Assembly: GCA_012932865.1 (NCBI GenBank)
Contig: SAXG01000039.1
Location: 1 to 64,000 of the forward strand
Source: Amylostereum areolatum
Lineage: Eukaryota > Basidiomycota > Agaricomycetes > Russulales > Stereaceae
Length of the DNA stretch: 64,000 nucleotides
Reading direction: 5' to 3'
Below are positions 42,493 through 52,462 of the stretch, piece after piece. A program made the position numbers and the translations under genes. The notes under the pieces are model-generated. The model searched no databases, was not told the DNA's origin, and saw nothing but the letters and a program-made list of their open reading frames with translations. Every line of letters begins with the position of its first letter. The first letter of the stretch is position 1.

Positions 42493-45400
42493 GGGGGCTG
42501 ACGATGTACACGGCATCTGAAGCCCAAGTTTCTGTTTCTCGCTCGTCTGGTTTCGTTGCGCCACGGTGGCCTGGTTCTCGTTTACATATGCGCATGGTTG
42601 ATTCGGACTGTACTACTACGGGGGACATCCCCATTATGACTTCTCTTACGGACTCTATCGGTACGGGCACGCGTCCCGTTGTTATTTTAGATACTCAGGC
42701 TTCGATTTGTGAGCCTTCGGCTTTGGATACGGCATCGGTTTCGGCTTCAGTTTTGGATACGGCTTTGGATACGGACTCGGTTTTGGATATGGACCCTGTG
42801 AAGTCAGGGACAACGCCGTGCGATGGAAGGGGCACGGCGCCCAAATCATGTTATATGGCACCTGGAACGGCTCAATGGACGCTTCGTCGCTTAAGGGAAG
42901 ACAAACCCGAAAGTGCGATTGCAATCCTTCGCATCTGGACACACCACCGACGCCGTGACGAGGCTACTTATGAAGCCATCAAGGAAATAACTGGCATGGG
43001 AGACGAGTTAGCATGTCAAGCTCTACTAGAGCTCGCCACTCCTATGCAGTTCATACGCTCCTCCAGCGCCAAGGAACAAACGGTCATTCCCACACAACTG
43101 GTGGTAGATTCCAAGCGCATTGTCAAAGCTCTCGCACTCCTGGACAGTGGTTGCACTGGCTCGTGTATCAACACGAAGTTTGTACAGGAAAATCACATCC
43201 CCACGCGGCGGACTGCTCGCCCAATCCCAGTACGAAATGCAGACGGCACTCTCAACACAGGAGGTCCCATCACGGAATATGTCACACTTCGCCTAAATAT
43301 TCAAGACCATGAAGAAAACATTGACCTGGCGGTCTCCAATCTAGGAGATACGGACCTTTTCATTGGACATGAGTGGCTAAAGAAGCACAACCCTCACATC
43401 GACTGGAAATCCGGGTCAATTGCATTCGACCGATGCCCTATCAGCTGCTCTCGTCCCCCTCCCCTCCTCAATATCGATGATGATGAAGAGGAGGAGGAAG
43501 AGCCAGTCCACATGGAAAAGGACGAGCAGCTGTTTGCTTTCGACTGGGATGGCTACAAAGCGACATACCACATCCGGACCCATGCATCAGACATTGCAAT
43601 TGAAGAGCACGCTAAGAAAAAGGAACAGACCTTCTCTGAGCGAGTCCCAACGGCGTACCACGAATTCAAGGACATCTTTGACAAAGACGACTTCGACAAG
43701 CTCCCTGAGCGACGCCCATGGGACCACGCCATTGAGCTCACTCCTAACTTCAAACCGGTCGATTGCAAAGTTTACCCCCTCACATTGGACGAGCAGAAGC
43801 AACTGGACGCCTTTTTGGAAGAGAACCTAAGATCTGGCCGGATCCAACCGTCCAAATCACCCATGGCCTCCCCATTCTTCTTCATCAAGAAAAAAGACGG
43901 CTCGCTACGTCCGGTGCAGGACTATCGAAAGCTCAATGAGATGACAATAAAGAACCGTTACCCGCTCCCGCTCATCCAAGAGTTGGTTGACAAGCTTAAG
44001 GGAGCACGGCACTTCACCAAGCTCGATGTCCGATGGGGATACAACAATGTTCGGATTAAAGAAGGGGACGAATGGAAAGCTGCGTTCCGCACAAACAAAG
44101 GTCTCTACGAGCCTACGGTCATGTTCTTTGGACTCACCAACTCCCCGTCTACGTTCCAAGCCATGATGAATGACCTGTTCAAAGACTTGATCCACCAAGG
44201 AGTCGTGGTCGTCTATCTGGACGACATCCTCATCTTCACACATACGCTAGAAGAACATCGTTGGATAGTCAAGGAGGTCCTTCGGATCCTGCGAGAAAAC
44301 AAACTCTATCTAAAGCCAGAAAAGTGCGAGTTTGAGAAGGCAGAAATCGAATACCTGGGCATGATTGTCGGCGGAGGAAGGGTTCGCATGGATCCAGCAA
44401 AGGTCGCGGCAATCACCAATTGGCCAGCCCCCAAAACGAAGAAACAACTCCAATCGTTTTTGGGCTTTTGCAACTTCTACCGTCGCTTTATCAAGGACTT
44501 CAGCGGCATTGCTCACCCAATGACTAAACTCACTGGGAAGACGGAATGGGTCTGGGACACTCCACAGCAGGAGTGTCACGGATCGCTCCATTTCTCTCTT
44601 CGTTTGCAGACCTCGTACACGCGACACGTCACGGCACATGACTTCCCCTCGCATCACATGCTTCAACGACGTCATTGCCCGGACTTCCGAGCGGGGTTCC
44701 GCATCCTTATCTATGACATCACTGCTCCGGATCTTCGTCCTCCGCCCCATGACTCCTTCCTATTGTTCCCCCCGCTCGCACCACTATCGCATCGCATCGC
44801 ACCATCGTTCCCACTTGTATATAAGGACAGTGTTTCTCTTCCCTTTTCCCTAGACTGTCCATCTCGTCATACGGTACTGTAGCGCACGTTGCACTACCCT
44901 AGACCCCGGCACTCTCGAATCTATTTTCTTCTCGCTCCTCTCATCGTCGCGACTTAGGCGGTTCATCGGTCTCATAAACTGCGTTTCTGACAAGGAGGCT
45001 TTTGAGGAACTCAAGCGACGTATAACATCGCAGCCAGTTCTAGCAATCCCTACAGACGATGGGCAGTTCCGTGTCGAGCGGACTCCTCTGATTATGCCAC
45101 GGGCGCGGTACTTTCGCAACAACAGGACAATGGCAAATGGCACCCGGTCGCCTTCCTCTCAAAGTCCCTCAGCGAAGCTGAGAGGAACTATGAGATTTAT
45201 GACAAGGAATTACTGGCTATCATGACGGCGCTAGAGGAATGGAGACAATACCTCATGGGAGCACGACAGGAGTTTGAAATCTGGTCGGATCATCGCAATC
45301 TCACGTACTTCCGCAAGGCGCAGAAGCTAAATCGGAGACAAGCACGATGGTTAACGGAGCTACAAGAGTATCATTGTACGCTACTCCACAAGCCTGGCAA

Positions 45401-47087
45401 AACAATGGGTAAACCCGATGCTATTTCCCGACTAGCGGGCCTTGAGAAGGGGGAGAAAGACAATGAAAACATTGTCCTCCTGAAACCAGAACTCTTTCGC
45501 GCCCTCAACCATGCAGGAATTATAACCAATGGACCTGACAATGTCTTCATTGAGCGGATTCAGGAGGCTACCTTACTCCGAGACCATGCAGTAGAACGCG
45601 CCTTAGCACTCAAAGTGAAGGGATGGCTGGAACACGCAGATGGAACGATCACCTGGCAACACAGACTCTATGTCCCAAGAGACAAAGGACTCCGTGCAGA
45701 CATCATCCAAGCTCATCATGACGGCCCGCTTGTCGGTCATCCAGGACGATACAAGACCCATGGGCTCATCACGCGCAACTACTGGTGGCCTGCCATTAGA
45801 GACGATGTCCGGAAATATGTTGAAGGATGTGAGACCTGCCAATGTACCAAGATTAGACATGATCGCATTGCCGCTCCACTCCACCCACATGACCCGCCAC
45901 AAGCGCCTTGGGAGCATGTATCCATCGACTTTGTCATGCCGCTCCCAGTCTCGGATGGAAAAGACGCCATCTGCAATGTGAACTGCATGGGTACCAAGCA
46001 GGTTGTATTCTGGGCCACGACCAAAGACCTAACGGAGGACGAACTCGCCTTCGAGTACCTACGCGAGGTGGTCCCCCATCATGGAATTCCTAGAAAAATC
46101 ATCAGCGACCGTGGCAGCGTGTTTGTCTCCAAATTCACCACGGCATTGTTCCAACTGTTAGGCATTGAAGGAAACCCGTCCACGGCGTATCACCCTCAGA
46201 CGGACAGACAGACCGAACGCTCCAACATGACCATGGAAAACTACCTTCGCATCTTCGTCAATCAACGACAGGACAATTGGACACGTTACCTCCCACTTGC
46301 CATGACTGCGCTCAACAACATGGTCCATAGTTCAATTGGGATGTCTCCCAACTTTGCCAACTATGGTCGGGAACTCTACCTGGGGACAAACCCTCGACGT
46401 GAAACAGACAACCCATCGGCGAACGAGTTTGCACAACGCATGCGAGACATCTATGAGGAAGCCCGCTCTGCGCTAAAGGCAGCACAAGACGATCAAAAGC
46501 GCTTTTACGATCGCAAGAAGGACGAACCAATAGATTACAAAATTGGCGACTTCGTCTGGCTGGAAGCCAAGACCAGAGATGGCCAAACCGTAATCAAAAC
46601 GGCACGTCCTATGCAAAAGCTAGATGACAAGCGCTTTGGTCCTTTCGAAATCCTGGAGAAAGTCGGAGCATCGGCTTACAAGCTTCGCCTCCCTACATCC
46701 TGGTCACGAAAACATCCGGTCTTCAACGAGTCCCTCCTATCTCCACACAACGGTCCCGCCTTTGACAATCAGAAAGCACCTACACCTCCACCGCCAGAGT
46801 TAGTCCAAGGAGAAGAAGTCTATGAGGTCGAAAAGATTATAGACTCCAAGAAGGTTGGTCGCGGCTTCAAGTACCTCGTCAAATGGAAAGGCTACCCAGA
46901 CAATGACAATACTTGGGAGCCTCTCACCAATCTCCAGAATGCCAAGAAACGCATTGACGACTTCCACCGTGAACATCCAGGTGCCCCGAAACCTGCACGC
47001 CTTAATCGTTGGAAACTTCTGTCGGAGGAAGAAACTGGATCTGATTACGACGAGGACGTCGAATCTAAGGAAGGGGTGATGTCATGA
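42489..47087 (+). pseudogene. II-b pol, split by a solo LTR
   Basis: Long intact first part (42489-44573): a leader segment, protease LLDSGCTGSCINTKF, RT with PFFFIKKKDGSLRPVQDYR, FGLTNSP and YLDDILIF. Interrupted at 44574 by the solo LTR of III at the RT/RNase H connection (WDTPQQE). Resumes at 44998; a missing G near 45076 breaks the frame. From 45222 to 47087 the RNase H end, integrase (CETCQ, SIDFVMPLP, DRGSVFVSKF) and chromodomain (YLVKWKGYPDNDNTWEP) are open for 621 codons. The YHPQTD box reads YHPQTDRQTE here (G to R relative to II-a). Confidence 0.88.
44574..44992 (+). mobile_element. Solo LTR of family III
   Basis: 419 bp, TGTCACGGATCG..TTTCTGACA, flanked by TSD AGGAG (44569-44573, 44993-44997). 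Arises by recombination between the two LTRs of a full element (established mechanism). Nested inside II-b, so family III moved after II-b inserted. Confidence 0.93.
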
Positions 47088-47537
47088 ACGGTCTATAATT
47101 TTCTTTTTACTTTACATCGGTTACACGCTTTAGGACTTATCGACTTATCACCGGTCCGGCTCCACCTTGGCCCGGACCCGGCTCATCTATATCCCGCCCG
47201 GACCCACGTGACTCATCTCGGTCCGGGTCTGACTCCTTTCTCTTGACTCATGCTGTACGATACTGACTCATGCTGTGCTCTTTTACATACGACTGCTTAC
47301 TTATACTTGGTCTGCTTACTGATCGCCGTGTATTGGTTGCTTACCTAAGTCTCTCTCCTCTTGTGTATATAAGGCTCGCTCTCGCTGTACATATTCCTTA
47401 TCTCGAGCTAGTCAATTCTACCGACTTTGCTTGCTTTCCCTTGTCTGTCGCCGTGTCTGATCGGCTCCCCTCTGTCGTCCTCATCTTCTAGTCAGCTGTG
47501 TCGTAACTTGGTGCTGTCGCACTAGTCGTTGCTGACA
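47080..47537 (+). repeat. 3' LTR of II-b
   Basis: 458 bp. The pol stop codon TGA is formed by LTR bases 6-8. Followed by the second CACAG. Confidence 0.93.
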
Positions 47538-47542
47538 CACAG

Positions 47543-47925
47543 ATCGTCACCGTCCCAACGGCATAGCCTCAACGGTGCCACAGTTCGTCTCCGTAGATAC
47601 TTGATACAACCGTCGCCGAATGTACATATATTTACTCGACCTCCTTTCCTATAAAAGGAGGCTCAACGAACGAGCCATTCCTCAGCTCGTTCTCTTTGTA
47701 AATACAGGACTGTTCTAACTAAAGAACCTCCTCTTAAGTATACTAAAGAGAGCCCAAAGTAACTAAGTCGAAAGCTCGCCTAAGCCTTCCGTGAAGACTT
47801 ACTGCTTCGCTTATCGACCTCAACCTTCGTATCACCGAGACGTCTGGATCACCTGATCCCACCTCTCATCTACACGAATACTGTAGCCTGAGCCGCTTGT
47901 CACGTGATAAGGACCGTCCTTAACA
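47543..47925 (+). repeat. 3' LTR of I-b, right part
   Basis: Remaining 383 bp of the I-b 3' LTR, ending GTCCTTAACA before the GTCTC target duplicate. Confidence 0.9.
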
Positions 47926-48802
47926 GTCTCGATGACCCGATCACAAGGATGGTGTTGAAAACGACAACAAGGAGCGCGTCTTGCTTGACCCCAAGTACTT
48001 CCAAGTACGCGCAACAAGGCCAGGAGCAGTAACCTCCCTCGGTGATGTCGAACTCCGACGACGTATCCGCGACTGCAAAACCAAGGACATCGAGGTCGTT
48101 CAAGCCCTGGACGCCATCTTACGAAACGGACCACGTACACTCGTCAAGAACCTTCAAGAGTGGAACTACGAAGAAGGCCTGGTCCTGTTTAGAGGAAAGG
48201 TATACGTCCCTGCGGATGACGAGTTGCGACGCGACATTGTCAAAATGTACCATGAATCGCCCCTGGCTGGACACCCCGGTCGCTTCAAGACTTACGAGCT
48301 TGTGAGTCGTGAATATTGGTGGCCTGGCATGTCTGTCTTTGTCCGCGACTTTGTAGCAGGATGCGCAACCTGCCAGTCGACGAAGACACAGAGCAGCCGA
48401 CCCCACGTCGACATGATCCCAAACGAAGTACCCGATCGACCATTTGGCGTCATCTCCACCGACTTCATCGTCGAACTCCCTGACTGCGAAGGCTATAACG
48501 CCGTCAATGTCGTGGTCGATCGCCTCTCCAAGATGGTGGTTACCACCCCATGTACAACGAAGATCACCAGCGATGGCACGGCCGACATTCTCTTCGATAA
48601 GGTATACCGACACTACGGCTTAGCAGACAAGATCATCTCGGATCGTGGACCCCAATTTGCTGGACAGGTGATGCGTACACTCAACGAGAAGCTCGGGATC
48701 AAGTCCGCCCTCAGCACAGCGTATCACCCACAGACAGACGGCCAAACCGAACGCGAGAACCAGAACCTCGAGCAGTTTCTGCGAGTATTCTGCAACTACC
48801 GT
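47926..48802 (+). pseudogene. III-b pol piece 2 (integrase)
   Basis: Continues III-b pol after I-b: linker with TGA at 47933-47935 (CGA in III-a), integrase zinc finger (CATCQSTK) and core (STDFIVELP, VVVDRLSKMVV, DRGPQFAGQ, YHPQTDGQTE, EQFLRVFCNYR). Open from 47981 to the orphan LTR at 48803. Confidence 0.85.
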
Positions 48803-50134
48803 TGTGGTAGTGCCTACGAGCTTCCTCGTAGACCAGGCCGTTCTTACCTATATCACCTTTAATCCTCCGAACCCACCATCACTGCCCAGATAATACTTCT
48901 CGTACCTACACCGTCGTCTCGGACTTAGCACTTGCAAACTGTCCCGCGTGCGCACCACGTGACCCACGCCGGCCTCACGTAGATTAGCGCGCGCGTCGGC
49001 GCTCTCACCCTTTTACTCCTCCCACAGACTCGTTACTCTCTCCTCCCACCTCACGCACTCCAAGATCGCGTCCCCGAAGTGTCCTACACGCGCCGCGTCC
49101 GGCCGACAAAACCGCCGTCGACCGCACATCAAGGCCCGCGCGTCCGCGGACGAGGTGGAAGGAACAGGATTGGGCCCGCTTTTGCTTCCGTCAAAGTAGC
49201 GCGCCCGTTGGTTTCCCCCTCCTCTACCGTACGCTCCCTTTTCCTTCTCGCTATCCTCCCTCGTCTTCCTCGAAACCCCGATCGTTACCTATCCTCTCCA
49301 ACTTTCCCTATTTCCTACTTCTCATTTCTCGGCTCTCCACTTTTTCGCAAATTGTCCCCCACTCGCCACCGCCATCCCGGACCCGAACGCCAAGCGCACA
49401 GCGCCTCGGCGGCAAGGGGCGCGGACCGCCGCGTGTCGCGACGCCGTACGATGGAGCCTGGGAACCTCCGTCCGTCCTCTGTCTGGGCCGCAGAGAGGCT
49501 CACGCGCGCGGACAAACCGCCAGTAGTCCCGACGCCCCCTACCCTCCGAGCCTGTGCGCTGAACGAGAGGCGAAGGCATCCAGTAGTCCCTCTTTCAGTC
49601 TTCGTCTCCTCTCCCCTTACGACAATCGCACTTTTGCTTCCGTCGCACCATGCGTAGCCGTCATCCGTCTCCCCCTCCCCTTCGCCTTATTCATTTTTCC
49701 TAGGCCCGGGCGGCGTACGAGCACGCGCGCGCCCGATTGGCGGCCTCCCATGTATATCTGACGACGCCCTAGAGGCGAAAGATCTGCTTTTTCTCCCCCC
49801 CCCCCATCTTATCCTCTCAGAAAGCCAGCTCCGCCTGCCTGTCCTCGCCCACGCTCGTCCCCGCTCGCATCGCTCGCCCAAGAACCGACCTCAAAAACAA
49901 CATCTATTCACTTCCTATCAAAACCCCTGATTCGCAGTCGCATCGAGGCCACCGGTAGCCCACCGAACGGCATCGTAAAATGTCGTACGCCTCCCACGAA
50001 CGACGCAGGTGTGTTTCTCGCGCACCCTTCTCTCCCTCGGCACCTTCCTCCCTTTTCTCCCCCACGCGTACTCACGCCAGGAACCTCCCGACGAACCGCC
50101 CCCGGGTCACGAGCATTTACTCGACCCTACCACA
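48803..50134. mobile_element. Orphan 1.33-kb LTR-like insertion (probable solo LTR)
   Basis: Inserted in the integrase frame of III-b between NYR and QDD. Ends form a perfect 8-bp inverted repeat, TGTGGTAG and CTACCACA, and the target CCGT is duplicated (48799-48802, 50135-50138; 5 bp if the ambiguous A is counted). Pyrimidine-rich, with a C-run near 49798; no coding domain. Ends TG..CA and a 4-5 bp TSD favour a solo LTR of a family otherwise absent from the window; a short non-autonomous LTR element is an alternative. Its right end contributes an ATG (49980) to a chimeric ORF. Confidence 0.7.
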
Positions 50135-51011
50135 CCGTCAAGACGACTGGGTGAAGTGGTTGCCCTTCTTCGAGTTTTCTCACAACTCTCGCACCCATGC
50201 AGCTACTGGAAAGGCTCCCTTTGAAGTCCTCTACGGCTTCCTCCCCAAGATGTACCCGTCCGTAAACCCGTCCTCAAAGGTCCCTGCAGTTGAAGAACGC
50301 CTCCGTCAACTTGAAGAAGTCCGACAAGAGATCAAAGCCAGCCTTGCCCTCGCATCTGACTTAATGAAGCACTACAATGGTGACACGATCAGCAAATCGA
50401 CACTGTTCGCCATTGGAGACAAGGTCTGGCTCGAAGGCAAAAACCTGAAGACGACGAGGCCGAAAGCTAAGCTTGCTGCCAAACGATTTGGACCCTTCGA
50501 GATCGTTGACGTCATTAACCCAGTGAACTACCGCCTGAAGCTGCCGAAGACGTGGAGAATCCACCCAGTCTTCCATGCTTCGCTGCTCACCGCATACAAG
50601 GAGACAACGGCACATGGTCCAAACTATGAACAACCGCCGCCTGACCTCGTTGATGACGAAGAAGAATATGACGTTGAAGACATCATCGACTCGAAGCCGA
50701 CCCGCAACAAGAAAGGCATACAATACCTCGTCAAGTGGGTAGGCTATCCTGACTCCGAGAATACCTGGCTCCCTCGCTCCTCGCTCTCAAAGGTCACCGA
50801 CATGATCGACGCCTTCCACAAACGCCATCCAAACGCGCCCCGCCCTGTGCGTTCCCTCGGCATCTCCTTTGACGATTTTCTCGCATCTACCCTTGCAGAT
50901 GACATCGCGCTCCAGGCGAAAGCGCGTCTTAAAGGGGGGGTAATGTCACGGATCGCTCCATTTCTCTCTTCGTTTGCAGACCTCGTACACGCGACGTGTC
51001 ACGGCACATGA
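50135..51011 (+). pseudogene. III-b pol piece 3 (integrase C-terminus, chromodomain)
   Basis: DDWVKWLPFFEFSHNSRTHAA, the GKAPFEVLYGF region, the KVWLEGKNLKTTRPKAKLA domain and a chromodomain (YLVKWVGYPDSENTW), with a short C-terminal tail that runs into the LTR (stop at 51009-51011). Open throughout. Together with the orphan LTR it forms a 343-codon ORF from ATG 49980. Confidence 0.85.
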
Positions 51012-51363
51012 CTTTCCCTTGCATCACATGCTTCAACAATGTCATTGCCCGGACTTCCGAGCGGGGTTCCGCATCCTTATCTATGACATCACTGCTCCGG
51101 ACCTTCGTCCTCCGCCCCATGACTCCTTTCCTATTGTTCCCCCCGCTCGCACCACTATCGCATCGCATCGCACCATCGTTCCCACATGTATATAAGGACA
51201 GTGTTTCTCTTCCCTTTTCCCTAGACTGTCCATCTCATCATACGGTACTGTAGCGCACGTTGCACTACCCTAGACCCCGGCACTCTCGAATCTATTTTCT
51301 TCTCGCTCCTCCCATCATCGCGACTTAGGCGGTTCATCGGTCTCATAAACTGCGTTTCTGACA
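50944..51363 (+). repeat. 3' LTR of III-b
   Basis: 420 bp, TGTCACGGATCG..TTTCTGACA, with several differences from the III-a LTRs. TATATAAGG at 51189-51197. Right flank TGAAG should be the target duplicate, but the left partner is not in the window. Confidence 0.92.
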
Positions 51364-51816
51364 TGAAGGTGAGTAGCTCTAATCCCGTCACCTGCATAAA
51401 AAGGTTGACAGTGATTGGAAAACTGAAGCCTATCCCTGGCCATGCAATCTGTAACATTGGCGATGCTCTGACGGTCTTGAGCGGCGGAATACTTCGCTCT
51501 AATCTTCATCGTGTAATGTAAGCCCCCCTGTCACGCAGCCAACATTGAAGGCTCATATAAAATAAACTTTAGCTCTCCTCCGAAGGCTCAAGCGGCTTGT
51601 GAGAGATGGTCTTTGGTCTTTTTCACGCGTCCTGGCAACGATGTTCCGCTCGAGCCGCTCTCTGCTCAAAGCGCTATGATCGCTGGAGCGGCTTCCAAGG
51701 GCAAGTATGATACTCAGTCGACGGCTGGGGAATGGTTCTCTCGTAGGGTCAAAAACCAGCGTATTAACAATCGGAAGGCGAGTAAACCAATCATGAGCAT
51801 GTCTGATCGAAATTGA
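51364..51816 (+). pseudogene. C-terminal remnant of a 2OG-Fe(II) oxygenase gene
   Basis: Directly after III-b: TGAAG, then GTGAGT..AG intron to about 51407, exon to 51517 (KLKPIPGHAICNIGDALTVL, SGGILRSNLHRVI), intron 51518-51572 (GTAAGC..AG), exon 51573-51816 (ERWSLVFFTRPGNDVPLEPL). In the isopenicillin N synthase-like family PGH..NIGD, the iron-binding His (here in NLHRV) and an RxS motif (RWS) that holds 2-oxoglutarate occur in this order. The N-terminal half with the HxD pair is absent, so the gene was cut by III-b and cannot be functional as seen. Confidence 0.72.
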
Positions 51817-52462
51817 CTTCAGACCACAGGGTCCCGAAACCTGGTGGGCTAGCAGAGGCACTGAGCACACCGGAAACGCTGTCGCCGTCTATTGAACGTG
51901 ACATGGTGCGAAGTTACACAAATGACGACGCGATGCTCAGTGTCCGAAGTTGATGCAGTCGATTGTGGTGAAGTCCTTTATGTAATGTATGCTTGTGTGT
52001 TGTATAACCAGTGCTCTTCATGCCGAAAAGTATCAAACCTATAAGCAACACACTGCGACCCCAGTAACGTGGTCATCAAGGCGACTTGACCAGCGTCGGA
52101 TAATCCCATCTGTTCCGACTAGCAGGATGAGTCGCCGACGCCTTTGTGTTCGGGAGAGCACTCGGCTCCGGTATGGCAGGATCCCGCATCTGACAGACGT
52201 TCATTCTATTGTACCGACACAGTCTGCGTAGTCCGAGACTCCGAGTCTGAATAGCAGAGCACTGGCGGCAGCGAAGGCGTGTTTTGTACCGCCAGGACTT
52301 AACTGTAGGTAATAAGTTTTGTAGGTAACTTACGACTGTACCGTGTACCCAAACACGCGTGTCGCGCGTTCTCCACATCACATGATCGCGTACGGCACTC
52401 AAAATTCATTACTTATTCGTCTCTCGAACGGCCTTAACTGTCTCTCCGTTCGCGGTACACGA
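51817..52462. other. Intergenic region, no feature seen
   Basis: About 650 bp between the oxygenase remnant and the Zip2-like gene. Only short ORFs; no repeat or TE end recognised. Probably the 3' region of the former and promoter of the latter. Confidence 0.4.

Larger units (their letters stand above)
39595..47537 (+). mobile_element. Full-length family II chromovirus II-b
   Basis: 7943 bp including a 419-bp solo LTR plus its TSD; without them 7519 bp, exactly the length of II-a. TSD CACAG (39590-39594, 47538-47542). LTRs 39595-40052 and 47080-47537, each 458 bp, with a single difference that I can see (T at about 39732 against C in the 3' LTR). Same gene order as II-a. The youngest large insertion judged from LTR identity together with nesting depth. 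Confidence 0.96.
32696..47925 (+). mobile_element. Family I gypsy retrotransposon I-b, 3' LTR split by II-b
   Basis: Complete insertion with 5-bp TSD GTCTC (32691-32695 and 47926-47930). 5' LTR 32696-33264 (569 bp); 3' LTR 39439-39594 plus 47543-47925 (539 bp), interrupted by II-b. The 3' LTR is one 30-bp internal unit shorter than the 5' LTR; otherwise they differ at very few bases. Internal: ATG-free gag extension, Gag, frameshift site, protease, RT, RNase H, the N-terminal half of integrase, then a 1.2-kb region with two extra ORFs and a purine-rich tract (AGAGAGGGGGATAG) before the 3' LTR. Confidence 0.93.
32200..51363 (+). mobile_element. Family III element III-b, 5' truncated, split by I-b and an orphan LTR
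   Basis: Plus-strand family III sequence in three pieces: 32200-32695 (end of RT and RNase H), 47926-48802 (integrase) and 50135-51363 (integrase C-terminus, chromodomain and 3' LTR 50944-51363). I-b lies between pieces one and two with TSD GTCTC; the orphan LTR lies between two and three with CCGT. The 5' LTR, leader, gag, protease and most of RT are missing. The 3' flank begins TGAAG, inside a 2OG oxygenase gene. Confidence 0.9.

Noticed and set aside
49079..49657. 192-codon ORF inside the orphan LTR
   Set aside because: Low-complexity Arg/Pro/Ser-rich translation of pyrimidine-rich DNA, no motif, and overlapping ORFs on the other strand.
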